This document shows, piece by piece, positions 54,048 through 64,000 of a DNA stretch of 64,000 nt (its first letter is position 1; every line of letters begins with the position of its first letter). The position numbers and the translations under genes are program-made. The stretch is from positions 66,771,690 through 66,835,689 of the forward strand of contig CM043965.1 in the NCBI GenBank assembly GCA_014529385.2, written 5' to 3'. Below the pieces are notes generated by a model that saw only the letters and a program-made list of their open reading frames with translations, was not told the DNA's origin and ran no database searches. The stretch comes from Adiantum capillus-veneris (Eukaryota; Streptophyta; Polypodiopsida; Polypodiales; Pteridaceae).

Positions 54048-55230
54048 GTGAATCACCCAGATACATAGTAGTGGTCCTAAGAGAGAGACTGACGGGTTGA
54101 TTCCCAAACCCAATTCTAAGGCTATAGACCCAAGTACATGGAGTGCATTTCCTAGCTAATACTCTATAAAATATGTTCAAATGCCTCACAATGTCTCTCA
54201 GCTATCTACTCTCTATATTCTCTTACTACCTCTCTTCTTCTTCCAAATGCTAAGGTGTGAGTGCGCTTCCTAGTAACATCACTTCACAACCTTGCTAATC
54301 TCACTACTTGGAGTGTAGTGGCATACTTTCTCTAGTCCAATATCATCTTAAAGTAGGCACCAATACTAGGCTCTAAGCACTAGGGTACACCTAGGCACAA
54401 ACTGTGTACAAAGGGACAACTACATCCTTCTCTGCTGCACTCTTTATAATTATTGTAGATGACTCTTCCGAGTGAATTTCTAGGATTCCTTTGGTAGGTA
54501 TATCCTCCATGATGAGGGTAACATTTTCTCTTTATATTTCATCAAGAGGTCATGGATGTATCTCTTGGTAGGTATTTCCCGAGTTGGTATTCTATCTCTT
54601 GTTTGTAGTGTGTTGCTTTATAGGTAGCCAACTTGGCACCTTCACCGGAAATGGTAGGAATGGAATTAGGGTAAACCCTTTTACGAGGTTGTAGTTTGTA
54701 TTGAGTAGAGAAACTTCTCCTTGTATTTCTCTGTTAGATCACTGGTATAGGTGGTTGATATCACTCGTATAATTCTCATGTTGAACTTCCTCAAATTGCT
54801 CCTAATTTTTACGTACTTTTGGTACTTTACTACTCGATTGCTTGGTAGTTACTATAGACTCTTCCTACTTGTAAATGGGGTAGAATCCATGAACATTGAC
54901 ATGTATTCTCATGCCATAACACCACTCTTGAGTCTATATTGACTCGCTTCCATCATGCCTTCATCCTTAACCCTTGTTCACACCTCTAGTAGAGATGATC
55001 TGAACGTGCATATTTTACCACCTTCCCTCAAGTTTAACAATATCTCTAAGGACTATCTAGAAGGGAGACATGATCTAAGCTTTGATTTTTAATACCTTCT
55101 CTCAGAGATGAGGTTTTGAGGGAGCTTTTAGAGAGATTTTTTTTTCAGACTTTTGCTCAAGTAAGCAATTTTTTAAAAAAAAGCTCACTTCGCTCCAAAA
55201 TCAGTAGCTTTTCGAAGCAAGATTTTTTCT

Positions 55231-55233
<3 letters not shown>
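54048..55233. other. No gene recognised
   Basis: AT-rich sequence without recognisable domains, LTR ends or repeats. It may be the interior of the unassigned retroelement at 53.6-54.0 kb. Confidence 0.4.

Positions 55234-55314
<81 letters not shown>
55234..55314. repeat. Compound (TC)n(TA)n microsatellite
   Basis: A TC tract (to 55274) followed directly by a TA tract (to 55314). Confidence 0.95.
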
Positions 55315-55318
<4 letters not shown>

Positions 55319-55330
55319 CACGTCTGTCAC

Positions 55331-56431
<1,101 letters not shown>

Positions 56432-56447
56432 CCCCCTTCCTGATGTA
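56432..56447 (-). promoter_or_regulatory. Candidate polypurine tract
   Basis: The minus strand reads CAGGAAGGGGGGCA immediately before the LTR start TGTTAACC. The position and composition fit a retrotransposon polypurine tract. Confidence 0.7.
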
Positions 56448-57934
56448 GATTCCACCCTCGAAATATAACAGCGAAGCATCGGGATCCACGATAGGAGTAC
56501 CTGTAGCAAAAGAAAAACAACATTGTGAAATCTCAAAGGCAGCATGTGCAGGCGTGCAATAAGTGAGATGCAAACATGGTATTCTAGGAAATGCAAAAAA
56601 AAATCATGAATTGTAACATTGCCAACTAGAATAAGCGTAGTACCTGAATAAGCGTAGTACCGAGGTCTCAAATACCGACTTCCACAACCGACTTTAGTAA
56701 TAGTGAGGTCTCAAATACCGACTTTAGTAATACCGACTTCCACTATATCATCATAGCCTAAAACATTACTAAAGTTACTACAAACAATAGACTATTTAGG
56801 AATTAAAGTCAGCAATTAAGTGGCTTAGTTTAGCCTAAGATCATGATACCTACTTAAAGCCAACTGATAGACCAAACTCAAAGAGAAGAACAAGGTACTA
56901 GAAGTTTGAAAAAAATATAGCATCTAAATTGGCAATGTCACAACTTCATAAATTTTATGCATTGTTAGAAACTCAAATGACAAGATGCAAACATGTAACT
57001 GTGGAAAGCATAGGTAAAAGGAAGTAGTACACCTGAAATAATAGATAACATCCATTGTCGTTGTCCTTCGAAGGCATCCTTATGTAGTCACAAACTGCAC
57101 AATAGTCACCACCAAACATCCACCTTCCAAAGGCACATCAGTGGAAAAAAAGAACTTTGCTAATCACTAAACTCTAAAATAGAAACACTCCTATCGTTCT
57201 AATCCTACCTACCCTCCATCACTCGAGTGATGAGGATCAAAGTAAGTGGAGGTTGGAGAGCTCGGTCTGTAGCTCTAAGGCTAAACCGCCATCCTCATCA
57301 TCAAGGTAGGTGTAATCCTCTTTGGTAAGGCCGTGTGTCTCATCTGTCCAATCACCATTATTGTACTCGTTCTCTTCCGTGCATAATAGTATTAGGAATG
57401 TCACGAGGCGTGCATACTCAACCTGGGAAAAAGGGTAAACTTGGGCAATTGAGAGAACTTCTTGGATAGAATAGGGATCCGTCGTAGTTAAGAGGCGGAC
57501 CAACCACTCTAACACCTCGACATTTCTCTCACAAGCGAGTGTTTCAACCGAATCCCATTCAAAGAAAATATGAGGATAAAATAAATGCATTACTTGGGAC
57601 AGGTAAAAAGAATATTTTTAAGAATCATCTATATCTATGAACACAAATAGAGGATGGCTAGGTGTTTGATGACATAAGTTTCTGTTTCAATGTACTTAGT
57701 GATGTGACATGTGTAGTCCGGGTCAATGATTTTGACTAGTATTGTGCACTCTCGTTTGCTAACCGCTCTTGCTCTTTGCTATTTTTTCTTTAAAAAAATT
57801 TGTTTTGTTTTAAACTAGGGCGGTTAGTTACTATATATATATATATATATACAATCCCTAAAATCGAAAAGCTCAAGGGTCAAGATAAGAAGGGTAAGAG
57901 GGAAATAATTCAATAGGCTGACGTGAATGAAGAC
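56448..57934 (-). other. Internal DNA of unassigned minus-strand element
   Basis: It follows the candidate polypurine tract. A 117-codon minus-strand frame (57237-57590) is rich in Glu/Asp at its C-terminal half (TKEDYTYLDDEDGG) and has no recognisable domain. AAATACCGACTT-type short repeats occur at 56650-56740. An AT tract is at 57832-57850. It is interrupted on the right by a solo LTR. Confidence 0.4.
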
Positions 57935-59526
57935 TGTCATAATAATCAATATCTAATTCTCCTAAATGATTTTCTCATATTAAACTGATCATTTAATGTG
58001 GGGAAGGCCAGGGGAGAAAAAACTAGAATATTGGTTAAGCTAGCAGACCGGCCACAGTAGGGATCCAAAGGAGGGAAAATAGGGATCCAAAGGGGGGGCC
58101 ATCTACAAAAGAGCCATGTGCAACAATGGGCTAAAAAGACCCTAAGGTTCAGCCCATTAAGACTTCCAAAATGCTAAGGTTCCAAAATTCAAAGGTTGTG
58201 TCCAAAGGTCAACCCTAGGGAAAATTGGATGCTTTGTGTGTGCCCTAAAAGTCTTTGCACATCCCTACATGGGAGGGGGCGAGCCCTAAAGGTAGGGGAT
58301 GAGAGAGAAATCCACACACACACACACACAGGCTCCCTTTACACAAAGGGAATGAGGGACACATGTCAGCTCCCTAGGCTAGATGCCCACAAGGTGTGCC
58401 CAATTTCTATTGGATGACCCTTGAAGTGGACCAATGAAAATTAAGCTAGAGTAAATCTAGTTTAATTAATTTAAAAACATTTAATAAAATAAACCAATGA
58501 GAATTAAGTCTCCTAGAAGACTATTGGGCAGTCTCCCAAGGGGTCCAATGAGCATTCAGGAGCCCCATGGCTTGCCTGATTCCTATTGGCCAGGAGGCAA
58601 AGGGGTCCAATGAGAGTTTAGTTTAATTATTTAATTACCTAAAGCTCTCACAAAAGGGGAAAGGGGGACACATGTCAGAAGGCTATCACTTATGCTGCTT
58701 AATTGTAATTGGCTTGACTTGGGGAAGGCCAATGAGGCTTCAGGAAGATCATTTAGCAAGAGGGCTCGCCCAAGAGAGAGAGGGGGGCTGATTTTTGGAA
58801 GGCATTATCACACACACACACTCACACAAGCTCATGTGTGAAGAAAGAGAAGACTATCTCTTCCCAAGCTTTAATGGAGAACTCATCACCTACTCCAAGC
58901 TTGTGAGATAGAAGCCTACATCAACACTCTCTTGGCATGTGGATGCAAATCCAACCAAGAGCCAAGCTTCAATGCATGCTCATCTCCTCTACCAAGCTAA
59001 TTACTAAGCTAAGCTATGCTACATATGAGTGATTATGTGAGGAGATGTACATCTTTCTCGTAAGATACTCCTTCTTCCTCTCAATCTACTCTCATACCCT
59101 GCTAGCTCTCACCATCTTCGAAGGTGTGTGAGGTCTTGGGTCTGAGAACGGGGATAATTCAAGTTGTGTTTGTTAAGTGTTTTGCTTAGTGCATGAAGTT
59201 TCCATCTTCATTGCACTAGCGAGTCTTGAAGGAACACAAAGAATTGTATTGTACAATGTCTCTCTTGATGGGAGAAACCATAATACAAAGCCTTTTGGAG
59301 GGGGGACCGGCTCCATGAAAATCCGGTCCTCAACTGTTGTCAATAGCTTAATTGCTCTCTCTTTTGAAATTATTGTCGATGCTATCTAACTAGGTGTTAT
59401 GCTTTTTGTTGCTCTCTCCACCCAAGAACTCTTGTAATTCTCATTAGGAATCTACTCTAATGAAATGCCCACTATGTTCATGCTAATTTCCGCTACACAT
59501 AAGTTATTAGGCCATTAAATGTTACA
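57935..59526 (+). repeat. Solo LTR of a chromovirus family
   Basis: It is 1592 bp, begins TGTCATAATA and ends TGTTACA, flanked by a perfect 5-bp duplication AAGAC (57930-57934 and 59527-59531). It is the reverse-orientation relative of the GypA/GypB LTRs. Shared blocks include CATATTAAACTGATCATTTAATGTGGG-like sequence at the start, GGGGACCGGCTCC with GTCCTCAA at 59300-59330, and AATTTCCGCTAC near the end. No internal region is present, so it is the product of LTR-LTR recombination. Confidence 0.92.
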
Positions 59527-59735
59527 AAGACTCCCCCCTTCCTTGGGTAGCTCATACTTTAAAAGGATGTCATCACCTTTTGGAACCAGTTTTTCCAATT
59601 GGTAATAGGTGAGGATTTTAGCCAATAGTTCTCTATAACCTTGGGTGCCTCATCGAGTTGCAAGGGTGGTAAGGTACTCTCCCATGAACGAACTTGAAGT
59701 AGTGCATTGGGTAATATTTGAACAATGGGAGGTGT

Positions 59736-60780
59736 CTAATATTTTGTAGCTTCATGGAGGCTGCTTATGGTAGGTGGAGGTTGTGTAGAAGTTTTTACCT
59801 CTATGGATGCATTACATGAGGAGCTAAAAGCTTCATGGAACTCCCCCTTTCCTAAGCTAAGCCGAATAGATTTTTTTTGCCTTGGAACCCAAACTAGCTC
59901 TGGAATAGGTGTGTAGCATTCTATGATCTTTCCCTTCCCACGGTCTTCCATTGTCTTTGGAATCACAGGGTTTGACTCACATGATTTTGTGGTGGATAGG
60001 GAAGGACACGATTTACGTTTAGGTACCCAAATTCGATCATTTCCATCATAGTAGCCTTGGGCTTCTAATAGTTGTTTGGGAATCCAACATGATTTGATTT
60101 TCACCTTCTTAACCTGAGTGGACACCTTCCTTCGAGGTTTCCTTTGTGAATTAACTTGAACCATAGGGGATTCCGATAACGATACCTTGGGGACCCATTG
60201 ATATGTACCCTTGGTCAGATCACGTGGAGCCTTTGATGTAGCACTGTCTATTGTAGCCATGGAAGTTGAAGCTTTAGAGGGTTGTGCTACTGGCAAGGAT
60301 GTTGTCTTTTTGGATTGGTAATATTTTGTTGTTTTTTGTGTTATGATGAGGTGAGATTTCAGGTGTTATTCCTTGAGTCGTAGGGCCATGAGTTGGTTTC
60401 TGCACCGTGATACTCCCGATCTCCCATTCGATATTACATTTGACTGGAGACATCCATTTGTGCCCCAGGTTTATATTACCCTCCATATTACCAACAGGCA
60501 TGACCAAAAAGCTTTGAACCATGGTTCCATTGTCATAAATAACAGGAGTGTGTAGGATTCCAAAAATAGTGGTCTTCTTCTTATTGACACCCTTGACTTG
60601 GATGGTGCTTGGATAGGGGTGGTTTTCCTAGCTGACACCAAACTCCATAGGATAACAAATTATGTTGAGCTCCTGCATCCAATAGTGTGTTATATAGTAC
60701 TCTCCCATAGAGGCTATTTAGTTCAATTGGATATCATAGAGGTGGCTCAGATTCCAACGAATAATCATCAGTGTCTTCAA
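59736..60780 (-). pseudogene. GypC downstream ORF: retropepsin-like domain and W-x-P repeats
   Basis: This follows the integrase end on the minus strand after one TGA. GRVLYNTLLDAGAQHNLLS (about 60680) carries a D-A-G-A active-site loop. After a frameshift near 60590 it continues with TIFGILHTPVIYDNGTM, QSFLVMPVGNMEGNINLGHKWM and a C-terminal region, together the length and pattern of a retropepsin. A 186-codon basic frame follows (59736-60296) with four spaced motifs: YQWVPK, SCWIPKQ, RIWVPKRK and LVWVPRQK. I do not know this second part. An extra protease-like domain after integrase is unusual. It could be a rearrangement that joined another element, or a genuine 3' ORF. Confidence 0.6.
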
Positions 60781-61344
60781 AAAATGCTTCCTTGATTCCC
60801 ACATTAGCCTCTCGTTGGCATCTAAGACATTGTTGTCTTTCTTGAGCCTCAACTCTTGCTTGGATCTTTTTAAGCTCTGCCTGTTCTTTAGCTGCTTTCT
60901 TTTGATGGATGGCTTGTAACTCTTCCTGGCTTAGAGGATCATAGTACCTTTTGAATTTACTCCCATTGAGGAATCCAATGGTTTCAACTCCATCTAGCAT
61001 CTCCACATGAATGGTACCTTGCGGGGTAATTTCATACACTTGATATGGTCCTTTTCCCACATATTTCAACTTTTTCTTGAGAAGTTCTTTAAGTACACAC
61101 TCCTCAGTCTCTGTCAGATCTTGGGCAATGAAAATAGGTTTGGACTCTTCTCCTGGGTCTGCTAACTATATTTCCTTAACTATCGTTGGACCTTCATAAA
61201 CTCCATTGCTTCCATCGATAGGTTTTCTTTGAGCCTCTATAGACACAACCTTACATTCCTTTGTGGTGTAGGATTTGAAATGTTTAGGTGCACGGTGTGC
61301 GTCTGTGGGGTCCTGTTGTTCTGTGGACTATGATTTCACTTCCA
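60734..61344 (-). pseudogene. GypC pol remnant: pre-RT joined to integrase C-terminus
   Basis: Minus-strand reading gives SKPIFIAQDLTETEECVLKELL (as separated motifs, about 61080-61140), the segment that precedes RT in gypsy polyproteins. It is followed at once by KYVGKGPYQVYEITPQGTI and NGSKFKRYYDP (about 60950-61070), the C-terminal SH3-like end of integrase. All of RT, RNase H and the integrase core are missing between them. A coiled, Gln/Glu/Lys-rich tail with CLRCQREA follows to 60734. Confidence 0.7.
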
Positions 61345-61349
61345 ATTCC

Positions 61350-63380
61350 TTTTGTTATTGAGCTAACTCTCGATTTTGTAGTCTCCTTACGGTACTGCTC
61401 AACTTTAGCTTCTCTGTAGCCTCTAGTTGTGCGATGTCAATGGGTTGTGGAATACACCACATAACGCTTTGAAGGTATTCACCCCGGTTATCTACCAGCT
61501 TTCGATGAGCATCACACGCCCCTATATAATTAAGCCATTCTGTGGTAGGTTTCTTTTCATTTATTCTAGCACGCACATTTACTTGATATCGTCGCCTCTT
61601 ATATCTCTTACTCTTCTTGTCTAATTTTCAACTACGGTCGATCTCTAGTGAAGAGTCACTAGATGAATCACTACTTGTGTCTTCTGCTCCCTTGGATAGA
61701 TTGTCATCAAGGGTACCACTGGATCCTGAATGGTTTTTCCCCACATTTGCACTACCCATGACTTTAAGTCACTTTCTTCTTGGATGACACTAGGTATGGC
61801 TAGGGGTTTATGGACTTTGTGAGGTTGTTGTTGCGTAGGGAACAATGTGTCTGTAATCTGGATCTGCCTAGGTGCTGGTTCTAGATCCCTTTGGGTATCT
61901 TCTACCAAACTCCTTAATTGCTTGACTCGCTCAATCTCCTTTGTAGGGTTTGGATAAGTTCCTATCTTATTCTTGGATCCTGGCCATTGTGGCTCATGGC
62001 GATCTTCCTTGTTGGTTTCTTTCTTATTGGTCATTTTGATCTCCATGGTTTCACCTGAATCGGTATCCTCTTCAGCATCATTCATATATACGGGGTCGTC
62101 ACCAGTTCCTATGTTGGTCTTTGAACTAGGGTCTGACTTCGCTGCTTTTTGCGATCTCTTCCTTCGTGTCTTCTTCTTCTTCTGAGATTGGGCAATTGAT
62201 GCCGTGTCTCTTTCTTCAAGAATATATTTTTGTTTTTGGAGCATCAATCGTGTGAGTACGTTTACTGGTACCACAGGTGTACTTTGTGATGGCTCCTCGG
62301 TAACCTCAATCAAGTTTAATGGCGTGATCTTTGGCGCATTTAAATTATTTGGACATTGGGCGATCAAATGATCTATGCCACATTGATTACACATGAGAAT
62401 CGGCATTGTAGACGTGCTCGCTTGATTAGTTTGCATTAGTGTGGCGTTCTTTTGTAGCCTAATAGGACACTCGGCCACACAATGTGGACCTCCACACTCA
62501 TAGCATTGAAGAGGTTGGCAATGTAATTGATATTTTGGCCTCTTGCAGCAAAAGCAGCTACTTGATAGACATGTTTGACTTGTCTCCAGTAGTCTTCCAT
62601 GTAGTGTTGTGGACTTTCTTCAAGCGCGTCAATCCCATAGGCAATATTAGAGTCTATATATTCCTCATAGCGTTCCAAACAAGCAATAGATGACTCACAA
62701 CCCACTTGATTCATAGAAGTGATTCTATGACGGTGGTTGTGGTCCTAGCACTGGAGGTGGTAAGGGTGTTGTTTGAACAACATTTTGGGCCCTAGGGACC
62801 ATGTGTTGTGACGTTTGTTCAAGAGGTGGGCCGGCATCAATGCAGGCACTCGAGGTGTGTCTATCCATGCTAATGTTGGTCTATTGGTCATTGCGTGCTT
62901 AAATACTATGCAATCCTTAGCTTGATGACCATACCTCCCACAGGCATTGCAATTCCCATTGAATTTTACTCCAAAGTAGGGCATTCACTGGTACTATGCG
63001 GACCATAGCATACTGAGCACCATTGTTTCTCCCTTCTTGGATACATATGATTGTTTTGCGGAGCACGATTGTCTCTAAGATTCTCTTGAATGGCCTTGGT
63101 GAGATCTGCTAAAGTCATCTCATATATCTTTGGCTTCTTAGCAATAGGCTTTAGGGTCATTGGTTGATGCCCCGATGCTTGCGAGCTAGTAGATTTAGAC
63201 CTAACAGACACTCTTTCTCCTTGAATCATTAAATTATCCTCCAATTGGATCACATTAGTGGTGACTGCTTCCCAAGTGGTGATACCTCTAATGACTAGGC
63301 CATTGTAGATATCCTCATGTCGTAATCCCCTAATGAATCTATCAAGCAATTGATTATTATTGAAGCGCTCATTTGCATTA
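61350..63380 (-). pseudogene. GypC gag, second copy
   Basis: Order on the minus strand: retrotransposon gag core (62966-63349 and a little beyond; FIRGLRHEDIYNGLVIRG), knuckles CSVCYGPHSTSEC (about 63000), CNACGRYGHQAKDC (about 62920-62960) and CNQCGIDHLIAQC (about 62350-62390), then a basic KKKKTRRKRSQK stretch (about 62170) and an acidic linker. Compared with 12.2-14.6 kb the protease is deleted between IPSVIQE and a Ser/Asp-rich segment (61640-61760). The last part (61355-61576) is unrecognised. Frames change several times. The N-terminus is cut at 63380 by an LTR. Confidence 0.82.
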
Positions 63381-64000
63381 TGTTGACCGTTGGGTCAACA
63401 ACACAACATAACTCAAGTTTCGTACCAAAGTCTTATCTGTTGCGAGTTATGAAATGCTGCGGATTATGGCTATAAACGTCATTTGTAATGAGTAGTTATT
63501 CTAGTTTCAGAAGCCGGGGTGCAATGGCACTTCCAGATTGTAAATACAAAGCCATTTGACCCTTTCAACCCCATTTTTGGTTAAACCTAAGGGCCTTAGT
63601 ATATAAGGTACCTAGGTCATTTTGTAAGGGAGACTTTTATCATAATCAAAACTTAGCGCTGCCGTCTACTGTGTGTGAGAGAGAAAGAGAGTGAGCGTGA
63701 GCTTTATCCTCTCGCTACACCCGGCTCGCTCAACACATTGGAGATCCGACTGCACCATTGTTGTAGGCTCGAGGAGAGCTACGCGACAACGCCAAGCATT
63801 CCACGCAAGACGAAGCGCACACACCGACGCATCTACGAGCTATTTGTGGCCGTAAGTGTATCAAACGATGTCTGTTTTCTGCGTGCTAGTAGTCTATAGA
63901 ATCGTGGCAACATAAGCTACGCATAGGTACTCATAAATTTTAGTTTCGGGCACTTTCAAAATTATGCTCTGTCATCCTACGTGTTTTCTGTAGACGGGTT
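63381..64000 (+). repeat. 5' LTR of a further element, running off the window
   Basis: TGTTGACCGTTGGGTCAACA starts exactly where the GypC gag coding sequence breaks off. A TATA box, TATATAAG (63600-63607), lies 220 bp in, followed by a pyrimidine/purine-mixed leader. The 3' end, primer site and target duplication are outside the window, so LTR identity is inferred from the TG start, the promoter and the interruption of gag. Confidence 0.55.
63600..63607 (+). promoter_or_regulatory. TATA box of the terminal LTR
   Basis: TATATAAG followed by GTACC, in AT/GC-mixed context. Transcription would start near 63630-63640 by the usual spacing. Confidence 0.55.

Noticed and set aside
57237-57590. A 117-codon minus-strand frame as a host gene
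   Set aside because: No recognisable domain, no promoter or splice context, and it lies between retroelement boundaries; kept only as unassigned.

Overview
This window is repeat-rich plant nuclear DNA made almost entirely of nested transposable elements. I found no host gene I can support. A land plant is indicated by three things: intact and decayed LTR retrotransposons with primer-binding sites complementary to plant initiator tRNA-Met (TGGTATCAGAGC), chromodomain-type gypsy elements, and a plant L1-type LINE. The Penelope-like (PLE-type) reverse transcriptase copies would be unusual in a flowering plant. A fern, lycophyte or gymnosperm is plausible, but the sequence does not settle it.

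Layout. 1-2.3 kb: a degenerate gypsy gag-protease-RT fragment (+). 2.36-10.46 kb: GypA, a chromovirus-type gypsy element (-) that has lost its integrase; its left LTR carries a 1.3-kb DNA-transposon-like insertion at a TTAA target, and its right LTR carries a 5'-truncated LINE. 10.46-12.16 kb: an old copy of a PLE-like reverse-transcriptase element (+). 12.17-14.63 kb: GypC gag-protease (-). 14.63-25.43 kb: a second, better preserved PLE-like element (+) with about 1.08-kb direct terminal repeats, a two-ORF layout and a double hairpin after the RT; a 3.8-kb non-autonomous copia with a 5-bp target duplication sits inside its right repeat. 25.43-26.1 kb: an eroded LTR.

26.1-39.37 kb: an L1-type LINE whose 3' 1.89 kb is present three times in tandem. 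The first copy is interrupted by a full-length, apparently intact copia (29609-34750, minus strand) with 227-bp LTRs that read as identical and a 1428-codon gag-pol frame. 39.4-43.1 kb: unassigned DNA with an inverted LINE tail, a foldback element containing a tRNA-like segment, and a 156-bp tandem repeat. 43.1-53.1 kb: a degraded copia fragment (+) split by GypB (43573-52094, minus), a chromovirus with all domains recognisable but decayed. 53.1-57.9 kb: retroelement remnants, including a tandemly duplicated LTR. 57935-59526: a solo LTR with a perfect 5-bp duplication. 59.7-63.38 kb: a second GypC copy (-) with a large pol deletion and, unexpectedly, a retropepsin-like domain and W-x-P-K repeats downstream of the integrase end. 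63381-end: the start of another LTR element inserted in that gag.

Relative order of events can be read from the nesting: the LINE inserted, then its 3' tail was duplicated (177 bp), then the 1.89-kb segment was triplicated, then the young copia inserted. The young copia is the only element that looks competent. Its encoded products (gag, protease, integrase, RT, RNase H) could also act on related defective copies, but that is inference.
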